From the NCBI GenBank assembly GCA_047636495.1, contig JBLILH010000013.1, positions 18,542-82,541 on the forward strand: a DNA stretch of 64,000 nucleotides. Direction: 5' to 3'. The position numbers and the translations under genes were made by a program. This DNA comes from Endobugula sp047636495. Lineage in GTDB: Bacteria; Pseudomonadota; Gammaproteobacteria; Pseudomonadales; Cellvibrionaceae. Below are positions 15,992-26,199 of the stretch, one piece after another. Each line of letters opens with the position of its first letter. Position 1 is the stretch's first letter. The notes beneath the pieces are model-generated. The model was given only the letters and a program-made list of their open reading frames with translations, ran no database searches and was not told the DNA's origin.

Positions 15992-18928
15992 ATGCCGCAT
16001 ACTGCACATCCTAGCTTTACCTTACTCCGCTCTCAAACCATCGATTCTCTAGACATCACCATTAGCGAATACCAACATCATGCTACAGGCGCGCAACATG
16101 TGCATATTGATGCTGATAATAGCGAAAACGTATTTTTAGTGGCTTTACGCACAGTGCCTCATGACTCAACGGGGGTTGCCCATGTTCTTGAGCATACTGC
16201 GCTTTGCGGTAGTGAAAAATACCCAGTACGGGATCCGTTTTTCATGATGATTCGGCGCTCGCTCAATACCTTTATGAATGCAATGACCAGTTCAGACTGG
16301 ACGGCGTATCCATTTGCCAGTCAAAATCGTAAGGATTTCGATAATTTATTGGAAGTCTATCTAGATGCGGTGTTTTTTTCTCGCTTAGATCCACTCGACT
16401 TCGCACAAGAAGGCCATCGTGTAGAATTTTCCAAGGCAGACAATAGCGACAGTCCACTGGTCTATAAAGGCGTGGTGTATAACGAAATGAAAGGGGCGAT
16501 GAGCTCGGTCAGCTCACAGTTGTGGCAACAATTAAGTAAACATGTTTTTACCACCAATACCTATCACTATAATAGCGGTGGCGAGCCTAGAGATATTCCT
16601 AAACTGAGCTACAGCGAGTTAAAGCACTTTTACCATACGCATTATCATCCTAGCAATGCTATTTTTATGACCTTTGGTGATATTAGCGCGGCGACACATC
16701 AAGAAAAATTTGAACAACTGGCGTTGTCGCGCTTTGAAAAATTGGATACGGTTATCAGCATACCGGCCGAAAAGCGCCTTAGCCAGCCTAAACGTGTCAC
16801 CGAGTATTATGCCTACACCCCTTCCGAGGCTGATGACCCTGAGAAGCAAGCGCATATTGTTATGTCGTGGTTGCTAGATAAAAGTACCGATTTAAAACGT
16901 AATCTAGAAGTACACTTATTGTCGAGCTTACTCTACGATAATAGTGCGTCGCCTTTACAACATTTATTAGAAACTTCACCTTATGGAACCTCTCCGTCAC
17001 CCTTGTGTGGCAGTGATGACTCGCAATATGAAATGTTATTCGTATGTGGCTTACAAGGCTGTAAAAGTGATGATGTCGATGCGATCGAAGCCTCCGTTAT
17101 TACTTTACTAGAACGCCTTTCTAAAGAAGGCATGCCACAGGAGCAAATTGAAGCTTCACTACACCAGTTAGAACTTCAGCAACGCGAAATTGGTGGTGAT
17201 GGCTATCCGTATGGCTTACAACTCATTATGAGTGCCTTATCACCCGCGACGCATCGAGGAGATGTTTTACAGTTTATGGATCTAGAAAGTGCTCTCGTGT
17301 CATTAAGAAAAGACATTCAAGATCGTCATTATTTACCGTCATTAATTAAACGCTTATTCATCGATAACGCACATCGAGTCACACTGACGTTAGCGCCCGA
17401 TGATAGACTTCAGGCCGCCGAGAACGACGCCGAAATAGCAGAACTTGCGGCTAAAAAGGCAGCGTTATCTGAAGATGAAAAACAAGCGATTATTGATCAA
17501 GCACTGGCACTGGAAGCGCGCCAACAACAGGAAGAAAACATTGGTTTGCTTCCTCAGGTCACCGTCGATGACATCCCTGCAGCGACGCCTTTCCCTAAAA
17601 GCGATATATTCTCAACTAATGACTTGTCACCCCCTATTACTCACTATACCGCAGGGACTAATGGCTTGTCTTATCAACAAATTATTTTCCACTTACCTGA
17701 GTTAAGCCAAGAAGAATGGCTTGCACTACCCTATTACACTCTGTGTTTGACAGAAATGGGCATTGGCAGCGATGACTACTTGCAGGTACAGCAGCGCCAA
17801 TCACAGGTAGTCGGCAGTATTGGTGCTTATTACAGTTTGCGCAATCATACGGACGATAATGATCAATATTATGCTTACGTGACGTTATCTGCCAAAGCGC
17901 TTAGCACTAACCAGCAAGTGATGAGTGAATTAATGCTCGATACTTTACACAGTGTTAACCTGAGTGATGAAGAGCGTATAAAAGATTTAATCGCGCAAGC
18001 AAAAGCTGGCCGCGAACAAAGTATTACCGGTAATGGTCATAGCTATGCGATGCAAGCTGCTGCGGCTAGTTTTAATCCTATGTCGGCAGCCGTACAACAG
18101 TTAATGGGCCTGACAAGTATTCAAGAAATCAAACAGCGCCATGCCGACTTACAAGCCGGTCAATGCTCTGCGTTTGTTATACTGCTGCAAAGTATCCATC
18201 AAAAAATATTGACGAGTCAAAAAGAGGTTTTACTGATCGCTGAAGAGCAGAGTGTGGGCGAGCAAGCAGAAGTTTTTGCGACTTGTTTAGCACCTGTTTT
18301 TTCCACTACAGGTAACGCCTCATCACTATCTTTAGCCGCAGCATCTCATCAACCTATAAAACAGGCATGGATCACTCAATCACAAGTCCATTTTTGTGCC
18401 AAAGCTTACCCAACCGTCAGCATGAATCATCCTGACGCACCGGTGTTATGTGTGTTAAGTGGAATACTACGCAATGGGTTTTTACATCGCACTATTCGCG
18501 AACAAGGCGGTGCTTACGGTGGCGGCGCGAGTCAAGATAATAATAGTGCAAGCTTTAGATTTTACTCCTACCGCGACCCTCGTTTTGCAGACACGTTAAA
18601 TGATTTTGATGCGGCGATTGATTGGCTGCTAGAAAGAACCGTTAGTGATCAGCAAATCGACGAAGCTATTTTAGGTGTTATCGGTTCGTTAGATAAACCG
18701 GGATCGCCAGCAGGTGAAGCTAAACAAGCGTTTCATGCACGACTGGTTGGGCGAGATGACGAAAAAAGAAATGTGTTTCGTCAACGTGTCATCGACGTTA
18801 GTGCAGAAGATTTATACCGTGTTGCAGTTCTTTATTTACAAAAAGACCATGCTAATACTGCAGTAGTCACCGGAAAACATGGTATTGATGAAGCCAAAAA
18901 ACTAGGATTAGACCTAGTTTACGTTTGA
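15992..18928 (+). CDS. M16C zinc metallopeptidase, PreP/presequence protease-like
   Basis: A large two-half M16 peptidase of 978 aa, the length of the presequence protease group that degrades peptides in an enclosed chamber. The inverted zinc motif is His64-x-x-Glu67-His68 in VAHVLEHTALCGSEKYP, and the distal glutamate is in VYNEMKGAMSS about 75 residues later. The C-terminal half has the REQGGAYGGGA block of the family. No signal peptide is visible, so it is probably cytoplasmic. Two inverted repeats near its 3' end (18899-18920 and 18945-18992) may protect or terminate the transcript but lack a T run. Confidence 0.92.
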   Translation: MPHTAHPSFTLLRSQTIDSLDITISEYQHHATGAQHVHIDADNSENVFLVALRTVPHDSTGVAHVLEHTALCGSEKYPVRDPFFMMIRRSLNTFMNAMTSSDWTAYPFASQNRKDFDNLLEVYLDAVFFSRLDPLDFAQEGHRVEFSKADNSDSPLVYKGVVYNEMKGAMSSVSSQLWQQLSKHVFTTNTYHYNSGGEPRDIPKLSYSELKHFYHTHYHPSNAIFMTFGDISAATHQEKFEQLALSRFEKLDTVISIPAEKRLSQPKRVTEYYAYTPSEADDPEKQAHIVMSWLLDKSTDLKRNLEVHLLSSLLYDNSASPLQHLLETSPYGTSPSPLCGSDDSQYEMLFVCGLQGCKSDDVDAIEASVITLLERLSKEGMPQEQIEASLHQLELQQREIGGDGYPYGLQLIMSALSPATHRGDVLQFMDLESALVSLRKDIQDRHYLPSLIKRLFIDNAHRVTLTLAPDDRLQAAENDAEIAELAAKKAALSEDEKQAIIDQALALEARQQQEENIGLLPQVTVDDIPAATPFPKSDIFSTNDLSPPITHYTAGTNGLSYQQIIFHLPELSQEEWLALPYYTLCLTEMGIGSDDYLQVQQRQSQVVGSIGAYYSLRNHTDDNDQYYAYVTLSAKALSTNQQVMSELMLDTLHSVNLSDEERIKDLIAQAKAGREQSITGNGHSYAMQAAAASFNPMSAAVQQLMGLTSIQEIKQRHADLQAGQCSAFVILLQSIHQKILTSQKEVLLIAEEQSVGEQAEVFATCLAPVFSTTGNASSLSLAAASHQPIKQAWITQSQVHFCAKAYPTVSMNHPDAPVLCVLSGILRNGFLHRTIREQGGAYGGGASQDNNSASFRFYSYRDPRFADTLNDFDAAIDWLLERTVSDQQIDEAILGVIGSLDKPGSPAGEAKQAFHARLVGRDDEKRNVFRQRVIDVSAEDLYRVAVLYLQKDHANTAVVTGKHGIDEAKKLGLDLVYV

Positions 18929-19112
18929 TCTCTCGTTGTTGTAAAACGGGGATGAGTTACTGTTATACATTCGTTAGGTAACTTCCCCGTTATTAATTCC
19001 TTATGGAAAATATGAATTCATCATTCTGGTGCACACCGAATCTGTCATTTGACTATTTTATAAATGCCAGATCTAGTCTACGTACAGCATAAAAAAACAC
19101 TCATTTAGGGGT
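18929..19112. other. convergent intergenic region with inverted repeat
   Basis: Between the M16C gene and the histidine kinase gene. The only structure seen is an imperfect inverted repeat at 18945-18992 (AACGGGGA and TCCCCGTT with GTTAC/GTAAC inside). There is no T tract, so it is not a clear terminator. Confidence 0.4.
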
Positions 19113-19829
19113 TTAAGGGATGTAAAGAGTAAAAATACCGCCCCCTAAAACACCACCATTAGCTAATTGAATATATCCCTTTCGGCCTTTTTGTTGATGT
19201 AGATCAGCAATTTTAGCTGCAAAAAACAATCCCAACTGGGTGCTATTGCCGTCGCAATGAGCTTCACTATCGAGTGAGGCAGCATCTATCATTTTTTGCG
19301 GAAATCCATCGCCATCATCTGCCACCTCAATCACTAAATAATCATTTTCTAATTTAGCGGTTAACTGCATTTTTTTATTCGCGTAACGCGTACCATTTAC
19401 CAGTACATTGTGAATAACACTTCCCACTAAATCATTATCATAAAACCATACACTGTCTGCTTCACATTCTATTTGTAAATCAATATCCTGTGTTTTAAAA
19501 AGCACATCATTACGCGCAATCTGATCTTCAATCGTTTCATCAATATAGTTTTCATCTATTTTCACAATATCTGTTTGATGCTGAAATCGATAAATAGAGA
19601 GCAACTGTACTAGCTCGGTATTAATGCGTGTTGCTTCGTATTGCAGTATAGAGAGACGTTTTTTTTGACTATCGCTCTCTGCTGAAGACTCATGAATAAT
19701 TTCTTCTAAAGAACCTAACAGCATACCTAAGGAGTTCTTCATATCATGTACACTAGACGCTAATACAAAGGAAAAGTCTAATTGATTATCGGGATTAAGA
19801 GTATTTGAGGGACCTTCAGAATCTCGCAT
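19113..19829 (-). CDS. soluble sensor histidine kinase
   Basis: A 238-residue histidine kinase with no membrane segment or sensor domain. The likely phospho-acceptor is His28 in SSVHDMKNSLGMLLGSLEE. The ATPase domain covers about 115-238 with an N box around HNVLVNGTRYANKK, the G1 box ADDGDGFP and a G2-like LGLFFAAKIADLHQ. Its start overlaps the end of the response regulator gene by 14 bases, so the two are translated as a unit and almost certainly work together. The stimulus must come from a partner protein, since the kinase has no input domain of its own. Confidence 0.85.
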   Translation of the reverse strand: MRDSEGPSNTLNPDNQLDFSFVLASSVHDMKNSLGMLLGSLEEIIHESSAESDSQKKRLSILQYEATRINTELVQLLSIYRFQHQTDIVKIDENYIDETIEDQIARNDVLFKTQDIDLQIECEADSVWFYDNDLVGSVIHNVLVNGTRYANKKMQLTAKLENDYLVIEVADDGDGFPQKMIDAASLDSEAHCDGNSTQLGLFFAAKIADLHQQKGRKGYIQLANGGVLGGGIFTLYIP

Positions 19830-21495
19830 TTCTTTTCTCCTGGTTAGCGGCTATGCGTTGCTGATACTGTATATCTTGAACAGTTTGCTGAAACATTGTT
19901 CTTAACTGCCTATAACGTTGATACTTATTATTATCTGCAGAAACATATCGTTCAATCACTTTAAGTGTAGCTTCCGTTTTATTAACGTAATCTTGGCTAT
20001 ACCCATTTTCCTTTAAACTACTGATGAGTGCTTGTACAAAATTAAGCTTTAAACCAATAAAACGCGGATATTTACGCTGAGCTTTGAAAAAATACTCTAT
20101 CGACTTCTCAAAGTTTTTCGCTTTATAATATTCAATGCCTTTTTTATTAATTGCACCGATAAGCTTCTTACCTTTTTGGCTAATAGGTTCCTCTAATAAG
20201 AAGTCTACTTTTTCTAGTGCTACTTGATCTCTTTTATAAAAAATCAACATCTCTTTTATAATATCAGGAACTTTCAGGTTTTGACCACAAGTCATCATTG
20301 CATTAATGTTCTCGATCTCCGTATCAATATCTCTTTCTTCAGCATGATGCATCAACTCTTGTGCTTTATCGAATAACGTTTTAGACGCCTGTTTATTTCC
20401 ATTCAATGCATTAATTTGGCTATTGAGTAATGTCGCCTGAATTTTTTGCTCTTGGCTAATAAGATACTTACTGTCCATGCTATTGAGTAAACGTAGCACA
20501 TCGATCGTCATGCTTTGATCAGTGCCATGGCCTTCGTCATATACTTTAGTAACCGCTCTAGCTAGGTTTAAGTGATTGTCTGTATTATCATAGTGAGAAT
20601 GAGCACCATACTTAATGGTTTTTTTATACGCTTTAATGGCCAAATCAACGTCGCCATTACCCAATGCCACATCGGCAAGCGTTTTTTGACGAGCAATAGA
20701 CATCGGTGACGCTTTCGTGGCTTTTTCTAATACTTGCTGTAATCGACTACTGTCGTCCATAGCACGACACGCATTTGACAAACTGTCATAGGCTTTTAAG
20801 TAAGCTGGATGATCCTCTATAATCATGTCTAATGAATTTGCGGCAATGGTATATTGGCCATAGGCTAGTTCGACATTAGCCAAACCTACTTTTGCCCAAT
20901 CCAATTCCCTATTTTCAAGTACACCTTTATACAGCTGCTCCGCAAGTTCAAAAGATTGTTGCTTCAAATATAGTTCGCCTAGTATTTTTTGGCACTCTAC
21001 ACCGTGGCGGGACTTAACATTTAGCAGACTGACTAATAACGTAATGGCATTATCATAATCGTTTTCATCTATCGCTTTATAGACACGGTGCAACTCGTTT
21101 CGTCGTGCTAATAAGCGTTTAATACGTTGCTCTAAGGTTTTTCCCGTAATGGGCTTCGTTAGGTAGTCACTAGGCTCGCAATCATAACTAGCCATGACCA
21201 CATCGCGACTGGTATCGGCAGAAATAAGGATAAAGATGTCTGAGCGTTTTACTAAGTGGAGATGACGAATTTCTTCGAGTAATTGCTGGCCATTTTTTCC
21301 CGATCCCAAGTTATAATCAGATAAGATAATATCGTAATGACTTTTACGACACGAGCTTAGTGCCTCGCTACCACTGGATAGGCTAGTGATATTGCGAAAA
21401 CCAATGGTGTGCATATTTTTGGCAAGAGTAGTACGAAAATTAGGGAAATCATCCACAATGAGTACTCGTAGCTCGTCATAGTCCGTTGAATCCAT
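19816..21495 (-). CDS. response regulator with TPR output region
   Basis: A 559-residue protein. Residues 8-125 form a CheY-like receiver with the acid pair Asp15/Asp16, phospho-acceptor Asp60 (IILSDYNLG) and Lys114 (YLTKP). The remainder is helical with repeated TPR-like patterns (ILGELYLKQQSFELAEQLYK, KVGLANVELAYGQYTIAANS, GIEYYKAKNFEKSIEYFFKA). There is no DNA-binding or enzymatic output domain, so signalling is probably through protein contacts. A similar receiver-TPR design is known in Pseudomonas and Vibrio regulators. It is the upstream gene of the kinase that overlaps its end. Confidence 0.88.
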   Translation of the reverse strand: MDSTDYDELRVLIVDDFPNFRTTLAKNMHTIGFRNITSLSSGSEALSSCRKSHYDIILSDYNLGSGKNGQQLLEEIRHLHLVKRSDIFILISADTSRDVVMASYDCEPSDYLTKPITGKTLEQRIKRLLARRNELHRVYKAIDENDYDNAITLLVSLLNVKSRHGVECQKILGELYLKQQSFELAEQLYKGVLENRELDWAKVGLANVELAYGQYTIAANSLDMIIEDHPAYLKAYDSLSNACRAMDDSSRLQQVLEKATKASPMSIARQKTLADVALGNGDVDLAIKAYKKTIKYGAHSHYDNTDNHLNLARAVTKVYDEGHGTDQSMTIDVLRLLNSMDSKYLISQEQKIQATLLNSQINALNGNKQASKTLFDKAQELMHHAEERDIDTEIENINAMMTCGQNLKVPDIIKEMLIFYKRDQVALEKVDFLLEEPISQKGKKLIGAINKKGIEYYKAKNFEKSIEYFFKAQRKYPRFIGLKLNFVQALISSLKENGYSQDYVNKTEATLKVIERYVSADNNKYQRYRQLRTMFQQTVQDIQYQQRIAANQEKRNARF

Positions 21496-21709
21496 AAATC
21501 ATAATCACTTATATGTATTATCTCTATGAAGGATAGCTTATTCTGCTCACAATGCGGTTAATTCACCTAGAGTGTGGTAATTAGCGTAACGATAACTGCA
21601 TAGCGGTAGGTGTTTAGAGGGATAACCGCTATAATTCTGTATTTACATCACAAGAACGTGTAAAGAGTCTGATTTATTCCTTACCCTATTGTTAGCTATA
21701 TCCAACCTA

Positions 21710-22480
21710 ATGAAAAAAACGATACACCCCTCTGTTGAACACTCGCATTTGCCTCAGGCCACTGATCGCATCTTTGCTGACGCTATTGGTCAAGTGACAC
21801 CTTTTTGCTTTGATGATAATGTAGCGTCGGTATTTTCGGACATGATTAGTCGATCTGTTCCCGGTTATGCTGCCATTTTAAGTATGATTGGTGATATTTC
21901 AGAACGTTACGCTCAGGACAACAGTATTTGTTATGACCTTGGTTGTTCGTTAGGTGCGGCTACGCTTGCTATGCGCCACAGTATTCGAGCAGACAAGTGT
22001 CATATCGTGAGTGTCGATAGCTCTCCCGCGATGATTGCGCGTTGTGAAGCAACCGTAGCCGCTGATAGTGCATTGATCCCTGTGGAAATGACCTGCTGTA
22101 ATATTCAGGATACGCCCATCAACAATGCATCTATCGTTGTATTAAATTTCACCTTGCAGTTTATCGAGCCTGCTGACCGCCAAGCTGTTCTTCAAACTAT
22201 CTACGATGGTCTATTACCTGGGGGCATTTTGTTGATGTCTGAAAAAGTCCATTTTGATAATCCATCCCATCACGCACTGATGACTGATCTGTATCATAAT
22301 TTTAAACGTGTCAATGGTTATAGTGACTTAGAAATAGCACAAAAAAGAACGGCATTAGAAAATGTCCTTCGTTCAGACAGTATCGATACTCACCAAAAAC
22401 GATTACAGCAATGTGGTTTTTCAAGTGCCGAGTTATGGTTTCAGTGCTTCACTTTTTGCTCGCTTATTGCCATTAAATAA
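21710..22480 (+). CDS. cmoA: carboxy-SAM synthase CmoA
   Basis: Makes carboxy-S-adenosylmethionine from SAM and prephenate for the cmo5U wobble modification of tRNA. The ATG at 21710 gives 256 aa and the family N-terminus, with FADAIGQVTPFCFDDNVASVF. The SAM motif CYDLGCSLGAATLAMR and the SVDSSPAMIARCE block are typical, as is the late SEKVHFDN segment. A TTG at 21689 in the same frame is less likely. cmoB starts 18 bases after its stop, the usual cmoAB pairing. Confidence 0.95.
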   Translation: MKKTIHPSVEHSHLPQATDRIFADAIGQVTPFCFDDNVASVFSDMISRSVPGYAAILSMIGDISERYAQDNSICYDLGCSLGAATLAMRHSIRADKCHIVSVDSSPAMIARCEATVAADSALIPVEMTCCNIQDTPINNASIVVLNFTLQFIEPADRQAVLQTIYDGLLPGGILLMSEKVHFDNPSHHALMTDLYHNFKRVNGYSDLEIAQKRTALENVLRSDSIDTHQKRLQQCGFSSAELWFQCFTFCSLIAIK

Positions 22481-22498
22481 ATTGGTCATCTACTCTGT

Positions 22499-23494
22499 AT
22501 GCTTAACTACTATCAATCACTATTAGGCTATTTAGCCGATAACATTCACAAAAAAGAAAGTCAGGCTTTTTTGTCTTGGGCAAACATACTGCCTGATGCC
22601 ATTCAACGTGGTTTATGTGAACAACGTTATGGTGACCTTAAAAGATGGCGTAGCGCTTTAGAAAAATTACCAGACACTCAGCCTAGCCATGTAGAGCTAC
22701 GCAACAAAGTGGCCATTGGTGTAGCTACCGACTGTGATGATGGTACATGGGAATTTATTGATCTTCAACTACGGCAGTTGATCCCATGGCGAAAAGGCCC
22801 TATGTCCATTCATGGTATTGATATTAATACTGAGTGGCGATCGGATTGGAAGTGGGATCGTGTTATTCCTCACTTAGCACCGTTAAAAGGTAAAACTATT
22901 CTCGATGTGGGATGCGGCAATGGTTACCATTGTTTGCGCAGTTACGGTGCAGGGGCAGAGCGTGTTATTGGCATCGATCCCTCACCTCGCTTTGTCGTTC
23001 AATTTTACATGATGAAGCACTTTTTGGGCGATGTACCCGTGGATGTTTTACCTTTAGGCATTGAGTCACTACCCGCGGAGATGCAAACATTTGATACGAC
23101 TTTTTCTATGGGAGTGCTTTATCATCGTCGCTCACCAATGGATCATTTACGAGAGCTTAAAGCCACTCTTCGCTCAGGTGGACAACTTGTCTTAGAGACA
23201 TTATTGATAGATGGAGGCATAGGTGACACGTTGGTACCGGAAGGCCGCTACGCGATGATGAATAACGTATGGTTTTTACCTAGCGCTGAGACCCTGATTA
23301 GCTGGTTAAAAAAGTGTGGTTTTGTCAATCCAAGATTAGTCGACATCGCCAAAACGACAACCGATGAACAGCGCGCTACTGAATGGATGACTTTTCATTC
23401 TCTTGCAGATTTTTTAGATACTAATGACATAAGTAAAACAATTGAAGGGCACCCGGCGCCGTTACGCGGTGTATTTGTTGCTGATGTTCATTAA
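22499..23494 (+). CDS. cmoB: tRNA U34 carboxymethyltransferase CmoB
   Basis: Transfers the carboxymethyl group from carboxy-SAM to 5-hydroxyuridine at tRNA position 34. The 331-residue length and the blocks GIDINTEWRSDWKWDR, ILDVGCGNGYHCLR, and FSMGVLYHRRSP are characteristic. It forms an operon with cmoA and its stop codon overlaps that of the convergent DUF2835 gene. Confidence 0.96.
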   Translation: MLNYYQSLLGYLADNIHKKESQAFLSWANILPDAIQRGLCEQRYGDLKRWRSALEKLPDTQPSHVELRNKVAIGVATDCDDGTWEFIDLQLRQLIPWRKGPMSIHGIDINTEWRSDWKWDRVIPHLAPLKGKTILDVGCGNGYHCLRSYGAGAERVIGIDPSPRFVVQFYMMKHFLGDVPVDVLPLGIESLPAEMQTFDTTFSMGVLYHRRSPMDHLRELKATLRSGGQLVLETLLIDGGIGDTLVPEGRYAMMNNVWFLPSAETLISWLKKCGFVNPRLVDIAKTTTDEQRATEWMTFHSLADFLDTNDISKTIEGHPAPLRGVFVADVH

Positions 23495-23721
23495 GCACGT
23501 TTGATAATCTCTTTAAAACGATAGTTTTCATCGAACAGAATCGTAAACGCACCGTTGATACCATCGCGCGTAACGAAGGACTGCAGAATATTTACAGGAA
23601 AGCTTATCCGCCTTCCTTGACTATCGATAGCAGAGACTTTTTTCGCTTCCCCTTGGTATACCCGAAGATATTCATCCGCGGGTATATGCAGTGATATATT
23701 AACTGATCTTTCGTCAGACAT
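23491..23721 (-). CDS. DUF2835 family protein
   Basis: A 76-residue protein of DUF2835, common in Pseudomonas relatives and of unknown role. It shows the family pattern: an early PADEYLRVYQGEAKKVSA segment, GRRISFPVNILQSFVTRDGINGAF and an end with FDENYRFKEI. The start at 23721 is chosen because upstream residues of the longer frame are unlike the family. Its last four bases overlap the end of cmoB in a tail-to-tail arrangement. Confidence 0.85.
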   Translation of the reverse strand: MSDERSVNISLHIPADEYLRVYQGEAKKVSAIDSQGRRISFPVNILQSFVTRDGINGAFTILFDENYRFKEIIKRA

Positions 23722-23833
23722 ATTTATTACACACTTAGATTGATAGTTAACTGTTCGCATTAAATATAGCAAAACTATAGTAAAAGTGCAGTAAAAGATA
23801 CGGCTTAAAAAATAAAGTTTTTTCTTTACATTA

Positions 23834-24170
23834 CTATTCGATAGTTAACTTCGTCGTTTTACGACACACATCGGCAAATTCAGTTAGCTCACTCATAGCC
23901 TCCGAAAACATAGCAAAATCAGTGTGAGGGTTAGTTTGCAGCTCATAGACGATATTGCACCAATGTGTGAGTAAAACAGGGTATTCGTGCATCCATAACG
24001 GCAAAGTTTCTTCATGCTGAAAGCGTTTACCGCCTAAACGTAGTCATTCAACCGTCGTGACCCTCAGTACGTTATCGATAGCATTAGTAAATGATTCTCT
24101 CGCCATCGACTGCCAGTAACTCTCCACCTTCACATCTGTGACTGCATGGTCAAACCAGTAAAAGCCAGGT
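23834..24170 (-). pseudogene. gdhB: C-terminal remnant of NAD-specific glutamate dehydrogenase
   Basis: A minus-strand stretch of about 110 codons reads WFDHAVTDVKVESYWQ, SMARESFTNAIDNVLR, then an in-frame TGA, then WMHEYPVLLTHWCNIVYEL and TDFAMFSEAMSELTEF. This matches the end of the large (about 1600 aa) bacterial NAD-glutamate dehydrogenase, whose C-terminus has the same WQ-xx-AR and TDFAMxSVALREL features. It ends at a TAG (23834-23836). The rest of the gene lies beyond the ISL3 remnant (25095-26199) or is deleted. Confidence 0.75.
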
Positions 24171-24184
24171 CATCCCCTATAATA

Positions 24185-25095
24185 AAGGCTCTTCGTAGAT
24201 TTGTGTGATTTTAGGGTAAAATACCGCCAATACCAAAAAATTATTAGCGGGGATTAGTGTTGTGGCAATCGAAGAATATTATGGATTGTTACTTGGCATA
24301 AATAGCCCATGGGACATCAGCAGTGTTGACCTTGATCTGTCGGCACAGAAAGTGGATATCGTCATTGAGTATACGTATGGCACAGGCGCTTGCCCTGAAT
24401 GTGAAGTCACCTCTCCTAAGCATGATAACCGCAAAGAACGCACTTGGCGGCACCTTGATACTATGCAGTTTGCTACGCAATTACATGGTAAGTTACCCAG
24501 GGTATACTGCAAAAATCATGGAGTTAACAGCCTTAATGCACCTTGGGCTAGAGAAAACAGCCGCTTTACTTTGTTGTTTGAAGCCTTTGCTGTGCGGGGA
24601 TTAATGGCAGCTCGTAGCGTCGAACAAGCGCGAAAATTACTGGGTCTGAACTGGCACCCAGTAGAAGCGATAAAAAAACGGGCGGTTGATCGATGATTGT
24701 CGCGGCGTAAAGAAGCAGCCATTCCATGTATCGGTATTGATGAAAAACAGTCTCGTTCCGGTCACCGCTATATTCGTTCGCTGGTTAACCTTAAGGGCAG
24801 TCGCGTTTTGGATGTGGTGGAAGAGCGTACCGACACTGCCTGTAAATTGCTGGCAGAGCCGAGGCTGACTGAATCTCAGTAAAAACAGGTGGCGGCTGTA
24901 GCGCTTGATATGTGGAAGGCCTACGCCAATGCTGTGACAGATAAGCTACCGCAGGCTGACAGTGTTCACGACCGCTTTCATATCAGTCAGCACCTGAACG
25001 AGGCTGTTGATCAAGTGCGGAGAAAAAAAATAAGACGCTGCTCAAGGAAGGCGACAATGTATTGGTAGGTAGCAAATTTTTATGGTTAACAAACG
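24185..25095 (+). mobile_element. ISL3 family element remnant inside gdhB
   Basis: The left boundary is set by the end of gdhB-like sequence and a likely terminal repeat beginning GGCTCTTCGTAGATTTGTGTG near 24187. The right boundary is set where transposase similarity stops (TNEKN) and gdhB N-terminal coding begins. No right-hand terminal repeat is present, so the element has lost its 3' end, together with the middle of the host gene. Confidence 0.7.
24262..25095 (+). pseudogene. ISL3 family transposase, interrupted and 3'-truncated
   Basis: Starts with GTG at 24262 (AIEEYYGLLLGI). The N-terminal zinc finger (ACPEC, later YCKNHG) and helix-turn-helix are followed by an in-frame TGA at 24694. 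The DDE core continues in the same frame (CIGIDEKQS, LDVVEERT) to a TAA at 24880, then ALDMWKAY and HDRFHISQHLNEAVDQVR. A frameshift in an A run near 25025 precedes KTLLKEGDN and KFLWLTNEKN. About the last third of a normal 400-residue transposase is absent. Confidence 0.9.
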
Positions 25096-26199
25096 AAAAA
25101 AACTAGCCAAGGTAGTTGACGTCTGATGGCCACTATAACTACGCTCAGACAAACCTGCCTCAGAATAAATGGTTTCTACTTTTTTCCTTATAAACGGGAT
25201 ATTAATAACAGTTTCCCGGTACACTTGTGATGTATATAGGCCAACAATATGATAAACACCGACAACGTCCCAGTCCCCTTCCAAATCATAAGCTTGTATA
25301 GCTATATGGTCAGGGTAAGCTTGTCGATGAATAGTCGAGCGACTAGGCGATTTTCTAAATGTTAATAAGAGGCCATCGTGATCACGTAGCTGGTCATGGT
25401 TGACTGGGAAAAAATTATTCAGTTCATCTTCTTTGTTGAGTAAACCATAATAATTTTGAAGCTCTGCAACTTATATTTTCCCTGTAGCCTTAGCTTCTAT
25501 CGCCTGACTTCCAGCATCCCGATAAAATGCATAGCCTAAAAAGGTAAGGTTGTTGATCATCAACCAAGCAAAAAACTGATTGGCTTCATAATTGTCCTCT
25601 CTGCCATGGTGGATTTTTGAATACGCAATGGTATCGCGCAATGCTTGCAGTTCTTCTATGATTTTAGAGTAATCCCCATTCACTATATTAACAATCTTCA
25701 ATTTTTTTCCTAATCGCTTCCGCTATAGCGTATAAATCTTGGGGTTTATTATGGCGATTTATTTCTATATAAATATACAGCTCTTGATTCGGCACCGGTG
25801 ATTGACTATGGTTGTCGGGAATATCGCAATGAAGCAATTCGCCTTCACCGCCACGATGGGTCGACAAAATTAACGGGTTAATTTTTTAATCGACAAGGCT
25901 CTACTAGTTAATGCCATTCTTATGGAGTCGATCATAAAAAGCGCATTGTTATAGTGCACGGTCACGACGGTATTTTTACACCGCCAACCGTCTGCATTAG
26001 TGTCTAAGTTAATATCGTGCTCAACTAATTCATCTATTGGATAGTGCTCGAAGAAGATACTCGCGATAATGACCAGTTTATCCGCTTTTTGGGTACTACA
26101 TTTTGGTTTCATAGCATCAGAAATTTGTGTCGTAAATGCTCTCTTTTCGCCGGTAACGATTAAGCTCATATTCATTGAAGACTCCACACTATAAAACAT
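25095..26199 (-). pseudogene. gdhB: N-terminal remnant of NAD-specific glutamate dehydrogenase
   Basis: Collinear pieces of the large NAD-GDH N-terminal region, reading leftwards from 26199: HTVV-like VVTVHYNNALFMIDSIRMAL, a frameshift near 25880, IYIEINRHNKPQDLYAIAEA, a frameshift near 25705, FFAWLMINNLTFLGYAFYR, an in-frame TAA at 25471, GLLLTFRKSPSRSTIHR, and VVGVYHIVGLYTSQVY, NIPFIRKKVETIYSEAGL. These follow the family order for roughly the first 330-350 of 1600 residues. The sequence then abuts the ISL3 remnant. The intact enzyme oxidises glutamate to 2-oxoglutarate with NAD. Confidence 0.82.

Noticed and set aside
24262..26199. Stop-codon reassignment as an explanation for in-frame stops
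   Set aside because: TGA, TAA and TAG all occur in different pseudogenes, mixed with frameshifts, while intact genes end normally at all three. Decay explains it better.
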